DNA from: Amycolatopsis sp. NBRC 101858 | Lineage (GTDB): Bacteria; Actinomycetota; Actinomycetes; Mycobacteriales; Pseudonocardiaceae | Direction of reading: 5' to 3' | NCBI RefSeq assembly: GCF_030269325.1 | Contig: NZ_BSTD01000005.1 | Coordinates: forward strand, 1 to 64,000 | DNA: 64,000 nt | In this document: piece after piece, positions 1-7,849 of the stretch | Position numbering within the stretch: the stretch's first letter is position 1 | How the letters are laid out: the number at the start of each line of letters is the position of its first letter | Program-made: the position numbers and the translations under genes | The notes under the pieces: model-generated | The model's input: the letters and a program-made list of their open reading frames with translations, nothing else | Told to the model about the DNA's origin: nothing | The model's database searches: none

Positions 1-2
1 AG

Positions 3-488
3 GACTTCCTCGAAGGGCCGGAGGTGCTGCGTGACGGTGGTGTGGAGGCGATGAAGGAGATCCGCCGGATCCGCGACCAGTACCCGGAGACCAAGCGCCA
101 CAAGGCCACCGACGTCCCGGGCATCGCGTCCAACGACATCGGCATCATCAACAGCGCGCCGCGGCCCAGCATGCAGCGCTTGGTGCTGATCAAGCGCGTG
201 CTCGACCGGGTCCTCGGCCGCAGCCGCTTCGGGCTCGGCGCGGTGCCGATCGACGAGGCGAACTGGTGGCACATCGCCCTGTTCGACACGGCGGTCGTGA
301 CGGACGCGAACCAGGAAGGCGTCCGCGTCCGCTCGTACGACAAGGTCAAGATGTTCGACCTGGCCAAGCGCGGCGCGAAGGTGGTCCAGCGGCTGCGCAA
401 GGAAGGCGCGGCGGTGCAGGAGCAGTACAAGCGCGCCATGCCGGAGCTCACCTCGCGCGAGAACTGGCAGCGCCTGTACAAGCTCTGA
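3..488 (+). CDS. glfT2: Galactofuranosyltransferase GlfT2, C-terminal part (5' truncated by window)
   Basis: The frame is open from the first bases of the window, so this is the end of a longer gene. GlfT2 is the bifunctional UDP-galactofuranose transferase that polymerises the galactan of arabinogalactan at the inner face of the membrane. The visible part starts with DFLEGPEVLRDGG and contains WWHIALFDTAVVTDANQEG and ends in ELTSRENWQRLYKL, which fit the C-terminal helical domain of actinobacterial GlfT2 as I remember it; the catalytic GT-A domain lies outside the window. The nearby glfT1/wzm/wzt genes support a cell-wall galactan role. The gene ends at a hairpin terminator. Other GT2 proteins with this tail are not known to me, so the call is fairly firm. 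Confidence 0.75.
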   Translation, partial: DFLEGPEVLRDGGVEAMKEIRRIRDQYPETKRHKATDVPGIASNDIGIINSAPRPSMQRLVLIKRVLDRVLGRSRFGLGAVPIDEANWWHIALFDTAVVTDANQEGVRVRSYDKVKMFDLAKRGAKVVQRLRKEGAAVQEQYKRAMPELTSRENWQRLYKL

Positions 489-500
489 CGACAGGCTCGA

Positions 501-541
501 CGAAGGCCGTCTCACGCTCGCCGTGAGGCGGCCTTCGCTTT
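501..541. terminator. Intrinsic terminator after glfT2
   Basis: Arms 501-515 and 523-537 form a 15-bp stem (one G-U pair) with a 7-nt loop, followed by CTTTGT. It lies 12 bases after the glfT2 stop and just before the stop of the leftward gene that ends at 543, so it can serve both converging units. Confidence 0.75.
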
Positions 542-542
542 G

Positions 543-788
543 TCAGCCGTGCATGCCGAACACCGTGGTCTTGCGGGTGAGGTCGTCGACGTACGCGGCG
601 GCCACGTGGGCGAAGTTGATCGCGACCTCCGAGTGGTCCTTGGTGGTCACCGTTTCGACGGCGCCGGTCCGCACGAGCTGGGCGAGCTTGCCCGCCAGCT
701 CGGCGGATCCTTCGGCCTTCAGTGCGAACAGAAGCGGTTCCCCGCCGGTGGCGAGGTGCAGCACGAGTGCGGGTTTCGGGTCGGCCAT
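543..788 (-). CDS. Small hypothetical protein
   Basis: An 81-residue protein starting MADPKPALVLHLATGGEP; an upstream in-frame start at 824 would add 12 residues rich in Arg and Asp. No signal peptide or membrane segment is visible. The sequence reads as alternating short beta strands and a helix (SAELAGKLAQLVRTG), and it contains a TTKDHSEVAINFAHVAAAYVD stretch. I do not recognise a family. It lies divergent from the EspG-like gene that begins at 895, so the two may share a control region, but a link to ESX secretion is not shown. Neither start has a strong ribosome binding site. Confidence 0.55.
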   Translation of the reverse strand: MADPKPALVLHLATGGEPLLFALKAEGSAELAGKLAQLVRTGAVETVTTKDHSEVAINFAHVAAAYVDDLTRKTTVFGMHG

Positions 789-894
789 GCGTCCATCGGA
801 CCAGCGGCGATCTCGCTCGGGCAAGCGGGTTCGCCGAGAGCGGATGGACTACCGTTTCCCCAAGTCCGGAAGAACCCGCGGGGGGATGGAAGCG

Positions 895-1662
895 ATGCCG
901 CACTCGTTCTCGCTGTCACTGGCAGCGGTGGACATCCTGCTGGAGCACCTGGGATTCGGCCGCGCGCCGACGCCGTTCGAGGTCCCGCACGTCGGCACGA
1001 CCGTCGAGCAGCGCGCGATGATCCGCGACGCCGTCGTCCGCGACCTGTCCGGCCGCGGGATGTGGAGCCGCGGCCGCCTCGACGCGGACGCCGAGCTGGC
1101 GCTGGCCACGTTCGTCCGCGGGAGCGTGGTGATCAACGCGGCCGCCGAGCTGGGCGACCGGCACCTCTTCGCGCGCGTCGCGTCCGACGGCCAGTTCGCG
1201 GTGCTCGCCCGCCAGGAGGAGAACCTCATCGTCTTCGAGGAGGTCCGCCCGACGGGCATCGTCCCGGCGATCGTCGACCTCCTCCCGCTGACCCCGGCGG
1301 CACCCGGCCAGTCGGTCACCATCGCCCGCCCGGCCGAGCAGCCCCGCCACCAGCGCCGCGACGACGCGTACGACCCGTTCGCGGGCGTGAGCGGCCCGCG
1401 CTCGCAGAGCAGCAGCGGCGGCGGCCCCCAGCTCCGCATGATCGAGCGCGTGTTCCAGGAGCCGAAGAAGCGGGTGGGCCAGTTCACGGCCCAGACCCGC
1501 GGCGGCGCGTTCCCGCCCCTGGCCTGGTTCGACACCCCGTCCGGCCGCTGGCTGATGTCCTCGCGAGCAGCCGCGGACGGCCAGCGCTGGGTGACCTACG
1601 CCCCGGCCGACAACGCCCGCCTGGCCCAGCAGCTGTACGCGCAGCTCGAAGGCCAGTTCTGA
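895..1662 (+). CDS. EspG-family ESX secretion-associated protein
   Basis: A 255-residue cytosolic protein of the EspG family. EspG proteins in mycobacteria are chaperones that bind the tip of PE-PPE substrates and hand them to an ESX (type VII) secretion machine. The protein begins MPHSFSLSLAAVDILLEHLG, then PTPFEVPHVGTT and a long alpha/beta body; a disordered Ser/Gly linker (about residues 175-185) precedes the C-terminal GRWLMSSR...WVTYAPADNARLAQQLYAQL segment, a layout typical of actinobacterial EspG proteins. An in-frame ATG nine bases upstream (886) sits directly against the G-run and is a poorer start. A PPE-like protein follows three genes later, a plausible client. No ESX membrane component is nearby. 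Confidence 0.75.
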   Translation: MPHSFSLSLAAVDILLEHLGFGRAPTPFEVPHVGTTVEQRAMIRDAVVRDLSGRGMWSRGRLDADAELALATFVRGSVVINAAAELGDRHLFARVASDGQFAVLARQEENLIVFEEVRPTGIVPAIVDLLPLTPAAPGQSVTIARPAEQPRHQRRDDAYDPFAGVSGPRSQSSSGGGPQLRMIERVFQEPKKRVGQFTAQTRGGAFPPLAWFDTPSGRWLMSSRAAADGQRWVTYAPADNARLAQQLYAQLEGQF

Positions 1663-1786
1663 GGGAACCACTCAGCGCGCCCCCGCGTCACAGGTGAAGA
1701 TCGGTGAACGGCGGTGGCGCAGGGTGCCCGGCTAGTAGACTTCCGGGTGCAGACGGTCAGGCGAAGTGATTCGGGGTGGAACAGCG

Positions 1787-2227
1787 ATGCTGATTGCTGA
1801 CGGCGGCGGCGGCTCGATGTCGGACATCGTCAACCCGCTTTCTTCCGCCGGGATGAGCGCGGCGGTCCAGAGCGTCACTGCGGAGACGCAGAAGCTGGTC
1901 GACGCGGCCAAGGGCGGCGGCTTCAAGATCACGCCGGAGGGCGTCAAGCCGATCCGGGACGCGCTGACCGAGCTGGTCACCGACCTCGGGGCCCTCCAGT
2001 ACCAAAGCTCCATGCTCGATCAGGCCCCGCAGCTCGGTGACCACCCGTACGCGCACACCGTCGCGAAGCACGACCAGAAGAGTGCCTCGGAATCCGAAGG
2101 TTCGGCGACCGCGGTCCTGGAGCAGCTCAAGCAGGTCGCGAAGCAGGCCGACGAAGCGCTCGCCCGGGCCGCGGGCCTCTACAAGGAAACCGAGAGCCAG
2201 GCTTTCTCCGCGCTCCAGACCAAATAG
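1787..2227 (+). CDS. Small helical ESX-associated protein
   Basis: A 146-residue, mainly helical protein. A glycine-rich start (MLIADGGGGSMSDIVNP) is followed by long amphipathic helices around residues 20-70 and 95-140. Size and helical design resemble the short WXG100/PE-like or DUF-type partners found with EspG and PPE-like proteins in Pseudonocardiaceae, but there is no WXG motif, so I do not name a family. An in-frame GTG at 1766 would add seven residues; the ATG at 1787 has a GGTGGA site upstream and is preferred. It lies 10 bases before the DUF3558 lipoprotein gene, so the genes are probably cotranscribed. Confidence 0.65.
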   Translation: MLIADGGGGSMSDIVNPLSSAGMSAAVQSVTAETQKLVDAAKGGGFKITPEGVKPIRDALTELVTDLGALQYQSSMLDQAPQLGDHPYAHTVAKHDQKSASESEGSATAVLEQLKQVAKQADEALARAAGLYKETESQAFSALQTK

Positions 2228-2237
2228 GCCTGAGGTA

Positions 2238-2819
2238 ATGACCAAACTTCTCATTCGCGTCGTTCTTCCGCTCGTCGCCGGCGGGGCACTGCTGGCCGGG
2301 TGCACCAGCACCCAAGGGGGGACGGCGTCGCCGGCGCAGTCGCCGTCGGCCAGCGAGTCCGGCGCCCCGGAGACTTCTTCGTCGTCCGCGGGCGGCGGTG
2401 GAACGCAGTCGATCACGGACCCCTGCTCGCTCCTCGAGATGAGCGACCTGAGCAGCTACGGCGAGTTCATGGAACCGCGCAAGCAGACGCTCGGTGGCGC
2501 CCGGTCCTGCAGTTACCAGCAGAAGATCGCCTCGGCCAGTGATGACCAGAAGGTGATCGGCGCGAACATCCGCGACACCGCGTCGGTCGCGCAGGTGAAC
2601 GACACGGGCGGCGGAGTGGTCGACAAGGACATCAACGGCCGGCAGGCAAAAGAGGCGTCCGGCGGCGCATCCGTCCCGGGGTGCACGCTCGCCCTGCCGG
2701 TGGGCGATTCGTCGAGGGTGGACGTCGCGGTGCTCGGCGCCGACTCGGCGGACCAGGCTTGCCAAATCGCCGAAGCGGTGGCCAAGGCCGCCGTCGAACC
2801 GCGGCTGCCGAAGGGATAG
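2238..2819 (+). CDS. DUF3558 family lipoprotein
   Basis: A 193-residue exported lipoprotein. A short signal peptide ends in the lipobox LAGC with Cys22 as the lipidated residue, followed by a Ser/Thr/Pro-rich linker (residues 23-52) and a folded domain beginning ITDPCSLLEMSDL. The domain has four further cysteines in PC..., RSC..., PGC... and QAC... contexts, which is the DUF3558 pattern. The function of DUF3558 is unknown; such proteins are common in Pseudonocardiaceae next to ESX/PPE-like genes. The gene sits between the small helical protein and the PPE-like gene with 10-base gaps on both sides, so the four genes from 895 to 4320 look like one unit on the outer membrane face. Confidence 0.8.
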   Translation: MTKLLIRVVLPLVAGGALLAGCTSTQGGTASPAQSPSASESGAPETSSSSAGGGGTQSITDPCSLLEMSDLSSYGEFMEPRKQTLGGARSCSYQQKIASASDDQKVIGANIRDTASVAQVNDTGGGVVDKDINGRQAKEASGGASVPGCTLALPVGDSSRVDVAVLGADSADQACQIAEAVAKAAVEPRLPKG

Positions 2820-2829
2820 GGGAACCCAG

Positions 2830-4320
2830 ATGACGACGCGACAGGGACCGCCGCCGAAGACCCCGGACAAGACGCCGCAAGAAGTGCAGGACATGGCGCC
2901 GGCCGAGCGTGATGCCTACCTGCAGCAGAAGGCCGACGAAGGTGTCGACCCGGGCAACTGGCTCTTCGGGCCGTTGCAGCAGTGGATGGCCCAGCAGAAG
3001 GCCAAGAACCAGTCCCAGGAGCTCGGCGACAAGAACGTCGCGGACGCCACCAAGGGCCGTGACGTCGAGTACGTCCAGGGCCTGAACGCGTCGAACGCCG
3101 ACTACAAGGGCACCGACCACGCGCAGCTCCAGGCGTACCTCAACAGCAACCTGAACGTCGACCAGGTCTCCGAGGTTTCGACCGCTTACCACGAAGTGCA
3201 CAAGACGTTCGACAAGTTCGCCACGTCGATGAACACCGCGGTCAACGCCTCCAAGGGCACCTGGGAAGGCACCGCGGCGACCAACGCGCAGCAGTACTTC
3301 ACCAGCCTCGGTACGTGGTCCGACGCGAACTCGCAGAACGCGAAGCTCGCCTCCGAAACCATCTACGACCAGGGCCAAGCCGCCTCCACGGCCAAGAACT
3401 CCATGCCGGCCCCCATCCCGTTCTCCTGGGGTGACGAGTTCAAGTCCTGGGCGACGTCGAACCCGTTCAGCCTGCCGGACAACGTCGACAAGTCCATCCA
3501 GAAGCAGAAGGACAGCCAGGCGGCACACGACCAGGCCGCGGGCGTCATGTCGACCTACGACAAGAACCTCTACGAAGCCGCGTCGAAGCAGCCCGCCTTC
3601 GCGCCGCCGCCCAGCTTCAGCACCGGTGGCGGCACCGGGGATCCCAACGGTGGCGACGACAAGGGCGGCATCAACACCCCGTCCGGGGTGAACACGCCGG
3701 GCTCCGGCTCGGTGAACACCCCGGGCGGTGGCAGCAACAACTTCACCACCGGGAACATCCCCGGCACCACCGGCACGCCGCACTTCTCGGGCCCGGGCTC
3801 GACGACCGGCGCGGGCCTCATCCCGGCCGGCACCACCACGCCGTCCGGCTTCACGCCGGGGTCGATCCCCGGTGGGTCGGCGCCGAACCCGAACCAGTCG
3901 TTCGGTGGCATGCCGCCGATGAGCCCGATGCCGATGGGCGGCGGCATGAACTTCGGCGGCGACGAGGCCTACAACTCCAAGGTCGGCGGCGGCGCCGGCC
4001 GCGGGGGCGGCGGTGGCTTCGGCCCCGGTGGCTCGGGCGGCGCCGGCAGCTCGACGGGCGCGGGTTCGGCCTCGGGTGCGGCCCGGCCGGGTGGCATCGG
4101 CGCGGCGGAAGCGGCCGCCGGACGCGGGATGGGCGGCCTGGGCTCGGGCAGCGGCGCGGCCGGCCGTGGCGGCATGGGTGGCGGCGGCCTGGGCCGCGGC
4201 CAGAAGGGCGAGGGTGACGAGGACACCGAGCACTCGCGCCCGACGTACCTGGTCGAGGGCGACCCCGACGAGGTCTTCGGCACCGACCTGCGCACCGCCC
4301 CGCCGGTCATCGGCGAATAA
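2830..4320 (+). CDS. PPE/WXG100-like secreted protein with glycine-rich tail
   Basis: A 496-residue protein without a classical signal peptide. Residues 1-250 are helical and carry a WEG (WxG) turn at 145-147, as in WXG100/PPE helical hairpins. Residues about 260-470 are Gly/Pro/Ser/Thr-rich low complexity, with tandem NTPG-type and GGG-type units. A conserved acidic end (YLVEGDPDEVFGTDLRTAPPVIGE region) closes the protein. This layout fits a type VII secretion substrate of Pseudonocardiaceae, and EspG encoded upstream is the expected chaperone. No cognate EsxA/EsxB or Ecc genes are in the window, so it must use machinery encoded elsewhere. A strong terminator follows. Confidence 0.75.
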   Translation: MTTRQGPPPKTPDKTPQEVQDMAPAERDAYLQQKADEGVDPGNWLFGPLQQWMAQQKAKNQSQELGDKNVADATKGRDVEYVQGLNASNADYKGTDHAQLQAYLNSNLNVDQVSEVSTAYHEVHKTFDKFATSMNTAVNASKGTWEGTAATNAQQYFTSLGTWSDANSQNAKLASETIYDQGQAASTAKNSMPAPIPFSWGDEFKSWATSNPFSLPDNVDKSIQKQKDSQAAHDQAAGVMSTYDKNLYEAASKQPAFAPPPSFSTGGGTGDPNGGDDKGGINTPSGVNTPGSGSVNTPGGGSNNFTTGNIPGTTGTPHFSGPGSTTGAGLIPAGTTTPSGFTPGSIPGGSAPNPNQSFGGMPPMSPMPMGGGMNFGGDEAYNSKVGGGAGRGGGGGFGPGGSGGAGSSTGAGSASGAARPGGIGAAEAAAGRGMGGLGSGSGAAGRGGMGGGGLGRGQKGEGDEDTEHSRPTYLVEGDPDEVFGTDLRTAPPVIGE

Positions 4321-4330
4321 CGGCAAACGG

Positions 4331-4360
4331 AAAGGGCCCCCGCCGCGGCGGGGGCCCTTT
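4331..4360. terminator. Bidirectional intrinsic terminator
   Basis: A perfect palindromic hairpin: AAAGGGCCCCCGCC pairs with GGCGGGGGCCCTTT around a GCGC-like centre. It lies between the converging PPE-like gene (stop 4320) and glfT1 (stop 4370), and its A- and T-flanks allow termination in both directions. Confidence 0.9.
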
Positions 4361-4369
4361 CTCGTGAAC

Positions 4370-5278
4370 TCAGTAGCGGTAGAACTTCTCCGCGCGGCCC
4401 TGCCGCACCAGCTTCAGCCACTGCAGGAACGCCTTCGGATCCCGCTTCACGCCCACGAAGTACAGTCCGAACCGGACGATCTCCAGCGCGCCGATCTTGC
4501 GCATTCCCGGCTGGGACAACAGGTATCCGCGGTTGCGGTACGTGTAGTACCGCTTGACCTCGTTCTCCGGGTCCTGCGCGTGGAACTTGCCACCGAGCAT
4601 GGGCTTGAACTCGTCCGAGCCGTCCGGGTGCAGGTACTTCGTCTTCAGCGACGTGCCGAACGGCAGCCCCGAACGCACCAGCCGGCGGTGCAGCTCGACC
4701 TCGTCGCCGCGGAAGAACAGGCGCAGGTCCGGCACGCCGACGACGTCCAAAGTGGACGCGCGGAACAGCGCGCCGTTCATCAGGGACGCGATGCCGGGCA
4801 GGAAGTCCACGCCCAGCTCGGACTGCGACCGCTTCCACGTCAGACCGCGGCGGAGCGGGAACGCCAGCTTCTCCGGGGCGTCGATGTTGGACACCACCGG
4901 CGAAATCTCCGCCAGGTTCCGCTTTTCCGCCTCCGCCAGCAGGATCGCGAGCACGTTCTCGTCGGCCGGGCGCCCGTCGTCGTCGGCCAGCCAGACCCAG
5001 TCCGCGCCCAGCGACAGCGCGTGCAGCATGCCCAGCGCGAACCCGCCCGCGCCACCGAGGTTGCGGTGCGAAGGCAGGTACGTGTGCGGCAGCGGGTAGT
5101 TCTCGACGACCTCACGGGCCGAGTCGTCCGGCCCGTTGTCCACCACGACCAGGTGGTCGACCGGCCGCGTCTGCGCCGCGATGATTTTCAGCGAGTCCGA
5201 GAGCAGCTCCCGCCGGTGCCGCGTGACGACCACGCCGACGACCGCGCCGTCGGGCAGCTGCCGGGTCTCGCTGGTCAT
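4370..5278 (-). CDS. glfT1: Galactofuranosyltransferase GlfT1
   Basis: A 302-residue GT2 glycosyltransferase, close to the size of M. tuberculosis GlfT1 (Rv3782). GlfT1 adds the first galactofuranose residues to the rhamnosyl-GlcNAc-decaprenyl linker of arabinogalactan. The N-terminal nucleotide-sugar fold shows VGVVVTRHRRELL and VVVDNGPDD; the metal-binding DDD lies at residues 99-101 (WLADDDGRP), and a FFRGDEVELHRRL stretch fits the acceptor/catalytic region. The preceding wzt stop overlaps an ATGATG start region: the second ATG (5278) is better placed behind the GGCGGGGA site than the first (5281). wzm-wzt-glfT1 are one leftward operon. Confidence 0.9.
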   Translation of the reverse strand: MTSETRQLPDGAVVGVVVTRHRRELLSDSLKIIAAQTRPVDHLVVVDNGPDDSAREVVENYPLPHTYLPSHRNLGGAGGFALGMLHALSLGADWVWLADDDGRPADENVLAILLAEAEKRNLAEISPVVSNIDAPEKLAFPLRRGLTWKRSQSELGVDFLPGIASLMNGALFRASTLDVVGVPDLRLFFRGDEVELHRRLVRSGLPFGTSLKTKYLHPDGSDEFKPMLGGKFHAQDPENEVKRYYTYRNRGYLLSQPGMRKIGALEIVRFGLYFVGVKRDPKAFLQWLKLVRQGRAEKFYRY

Positions 5279-6093
5279 CATTCCCCGCCGTTCGTCGTCG
5301 CCACCGGCTCGATGCCGAAGCGCTCCAGAGTTTCCTTGCTCATGTTCTCGAAGGGGTCGCGCCCCTTGTACGAAGTGAGGACGTCCCGCAGCGAACCCTG
5401 TTGCTTGACGTGACCCTCGTCCATCCAGAGGGCCGAGTCGCACAGCTCGAACAGGAACTCGTCCGAGTGGCTGGCGAACACCAGGATGCCCGAGCGCTTG
5501 ACCAGGTCCTTGAGGCGGTCGCGCGCCTTGTTGAGGAACGCCGCGTCGACCGCGCCGATGCCTTCGTCGAGGATCAGGATCTCCGGGTCGATCGACGTGA
5601 CGACGCCCAGCGCGAGCCGCACGCGCATGCCCGTGGAGTACGTGCGCAGCGGCATCTGCAGGTAGTCGCCGAGCTCGGTGAACTCCGCGATGTCGTCGAC
5701 CCGCTTCTCCATCTCCTTGGCCGTCATGCCGAGGAAGAGGCCGCGGATGATGATGTTCTCGACGCCGGAGATCTCCGGGTCCATGCCGATGCCGAGGTCG
5801 AAGACCGGCGCGATCTTGCCCTGGATCCGCGAGGACCCGCGAGTCGGCTCGTAGATGCCGGCCAGCAGCCGCAGCAGCGTCGACTTGCCGGCGCCGTTGT
5901 GCCCGACCAGGCCGACGCGGTCGCCTTCACGCAGGTTGAGGGTCACGTCGTGCAGGGCTTCGATGATCGGCACCTTGGTGTCGGTGCCGATCTTGCCGCC
6001 GACCTTGCCGAGGACCTTCTTCTTCATCGAGCGCGTCTTCGCGTCGAAGATCGGGAAGTCGACGAACGCGTTGTGAACGTCAATGGAAACCAT
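5278..6093 (-). CDS. wzt: ABC transporter ATPase Wzt (galactan export)
   Basis: A 271-residue ATPase of the polysaccharide-export (Wzt/RfbE/TagH) group, homologous to Rv3781. Walker A GHNGAGKST is at residues 64-72, the ABC signature YSTGM at 152-156 and Walker B ILILDE at 172-177. The protein is short and lacks the C-terminal carbohydrate-binding domain of some Wzt proteins, as in mycobacteria. With Wzm it is thought to flip the lipid-linked galactan across the membrane. The start is 3 bases after the wzm stop, and its own stop overlaps the glfT1 start, so translation is probably coupled. Confidence 0.9.
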   Translation of the reverse strand: MVSIDVHNAFVDFPIFDAKTRSMKKKVLGKVGGKIGTDTKVPIIEALHDVTLNLREGDRVGLVGHNGAGKSTLLRLLAGIYEPTRGSSRIQGKIAPVFDLGIGMDPEISGVENIIIRGLFLGMTAKEMEKRVDDIAEFTELGDYLQMPLRTYSTGMRVRLALGVVTSIDPEILILDEGIGAVDAAFLNKARDRLKDLVKRSGILVFASHSDEFLFELCDSALWMDEGHVKQQGSLRDVLTSYKGRDPFENMSKETLERFGIEPVATTNGGE

Positions 6094-6096
6094 GTG

Positions 6097-7047
6097 TCAC
6101 ACCCAATAGGAGACGCGGGCACGGTAGTTGCGCATCGCGACGAGCGCGAGCGCCCACCCGACGACGGTGATGGCGCCGACCACGATCCAGTTCTCCACGG
6201 AGAACTCCTGGCCGAGCAACGGCGCGCGGACCACCTGCATGAAGTGGTAGAGCGGGTTCGCCTTGACGATCGGCAGGATCCACGAAACGCCTTCCCGGGA
6301 CCCGCCGCTCATCAGCTGGTCCACCGGCCAGACGATCGGCGTGCCGTAGAACAGCAGCTGGATCAGCGAGTTGACGACCTGCGGGATGTCGCGGAAGCGG
6401 GTCGAGATGATGCCGAACAGCAGCGTCACCCAGCCGGCGTTGAGCGCCAGCAGGAAGAACCCGGGGATGGCCAGCAGGATGTTCCAGCTGAGGCCGGGGT
6501 GGCAGATGTGGTCGGGGATGCACAGGCCGTCGCCCAGCAGCGAGTACTGCTTGCTGAGGGCGCCGAAGAAGATCGCCAGCACCGCCACGTAGACGATCAT
6601 GTTGTGGGCCAGCATCAGCGTCTGCCGCCAGACCGTGCGCAGCATGTAGACGCTGAGCGGCGCCGGGAGCTGCTTGATCAGCCCCTCGTTCGTTATGAAC
6701 GTCTCCATGCCTTCGGACAGGCAGCCGCTGATGAAGCCCCAGATGATGAAGCCGGTGGAGATGTAGGGCAGGAAGACCTCGACCGGCAGCTTGAACAGCT
6801 GCGAGTAGAGCAGCCCGAGCCCGATCGCGAGGACCGCCTGGCTGATGGTGATCCAGAACGGCCCGATCACCGAGCGGCGGTACCGCTGCTTGATGTCCTG
6901 CCAGCCGAGGTGACCCCACAGCTCGCGGGCGGAGAAACCGGCCTTGATGTCGGCGAAGGCACGCGCGAACGTCTTGCTGTCCGACGTCGGGGGCGCCGAC
7001 GCCGCTACGGGTGAGTTCGCGGCCTGAACCGTGCTGGTGGCATGCAC
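6097..7047 (-). CDS. wzm: ABC transporter permease Wzm (galactan export)
   Basis: A 316-residue integral membrane protein of the ABC-2 type, homologous to Rv3783 (RfbD). About six hydrophobic segments follow a 45-residue cytosolic N-terminus that contains ARELWGHLGWQDIKQRYRRS, the amphipathic interface segment typical of Wzm/TagG permeases. It forms the channel with Wzt for lipid-linked galactan. The start is GTG at 7047; the first 25 residues are Ala/Ser-rich and variable. It heads the leftward operon and is divergent from the GT29-like gene, 114 bases away, so the two units probably have back-to-back promoters in 7048-7161. Confidence 0.9.
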   Translation of the reverse strand: MHATSTVQAANSPVAASAPPTSDSKTFARAFADIKAGFSARELWGHLGWQDIKQRYRRSVIGPFWITISQAVLAIGLGLLYSQLFKLPVEVFLPYISTGFIIWGFISGCLSEGMETFITNEGLIKQLPAPLSVYMLRTVWRQTLMLAHNMIVYVAVLAIFFGALSKQYSLLGDGLCIPDHICHPGLSWNILLAIPGFFLLALNAGWVTLLFGIISTRFRDIPQVVNSLIQLLFYGTPIVWPVDQLMSGGSREGVSWILPIVKANPLYHFMQVVRAPLLGQEFSVENWIVVGAITVVGWALALVAMRNYRARVSYWV

Positions 7048-7161
7048 GTGGACGAGGGTACCGATGGGATGAGCGGCGTCCGGGCCACCCCGCCCGTGTG
7101 GTAGAGGTTAGGGACCGCTACGCGGTGGGGCGGGTCCTGCGTGCTGGTACTTTCTCGGCTT

Positions 7162-7818
7162 ATGACTGCTGCTCTCGGCGCGGCGAGCTTGATGGTCAAC
7201 CTGCTCGCGGCGTACGCCGACCGGCCGGAGCCCCGTTCCGTGGCCGTCGTCGGAAACCAGCCGCTCCCACCCGACCCCCAGCGGGCGAAGGCGGTCGACG
7301 CGTGCGATCTCGTGATCCGCGTCAACGGCTTCGTCGTCGACAAGCCGGGCGAGGAGGTCGTCGGCTCCCGGACGCACGTCGTGGTGTTCAACCGGGCGAT
7401 CCGGGCCACCCCGTACGTCTTCCAGGACTACCGGAAGCGGCTCTACCTGCTGGTCGAGCCCGGGCGGATGCACTGGGAGCCGGAGGACGTGCCGGGCTGG
7501 TGGCCCGCCGACCTCGGCGCCGTCCCGGTGTCGAACCGCGAGGTCGTGCTGCCGCTGTCGGACGCGCTGGGCCTGCCGACGCGCGACGAGCCGACGTGGT
7601 CGACCACCGGCACGCTGGCGGCCTGGATCGCGCGGACGTCGTTCCCGACCGCCCAGCTCGTGCTCACCGGGTTCTCGTTCATCGACAACCCGGACCAGAC
7701 GTCGTGGGAGCACGCCGCGGGCGACTCCTGCATCGTCGGCCCGGAGCACCAGATCGCCGCCGAAGGGCGGCTGCTGGACTCCTGGACCAAGACCGGTGAC
7801 ACCACCCTCCTGCGCTAG
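7162..7818 (+). CDS. GT29 (sialyltransferase)-like glycosyltransferase; candidate pseudaminosyltransferase
   Basis: A 218-residue protein with what look like the conserved motifs of family GT29. A sialyl-motif-L-like stretch is VAVVGNQP (27-34) followed by AVDACDLVIRVNGF (44-57). A motif-S-like block is PTWSTTGTLAAWIA (144-157) with LVLTGFSF (167-173), and WEH (182-184) plus H196/E201 could supply motif VS residues. GT29 is mostly eukaryotic and transfers sialic acid from CMP-Neu5Ac. Because the neighbouring genes make CMP-pseudaminic acid, this protein is the best local candidate for transferring that sugar; this is inference. There is no signal peptide. Alternative starts are GTG 7141 and ATG 7192. 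The family call is from motifs only. Confidence 0.6.
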   Translation: MTAALGAASLMVNLLAAYADRPEPRSVAVVGNQPLPPDPQRAKAVDACDLVIRVNGFVVDKPGEEVVGSRTHVVVFNRAIRATPYVFQDYRKRLYLLVEPGRMHWEPEDVPGWWPADLGAVPVSNREVVLPLSDALGLPTRDEPTWSTTGTLAAWIARTSFPTAQLVLTGFSFIDNPDQTSWEHAAGDSCIVGPEHQIAAEGRLLDSWTKTGDTTLLR

Positions 7819-7849
7819 CCGCGCGTCCCCACCCACGTAAGGACCACCC

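Noticed and set aside
2632..4326. A 564-codon frame opposite the PPE-like gene
   Set aside because: Low-complexity Arg/Val/Ala sequence that arises from the Gly-rich coding strand.
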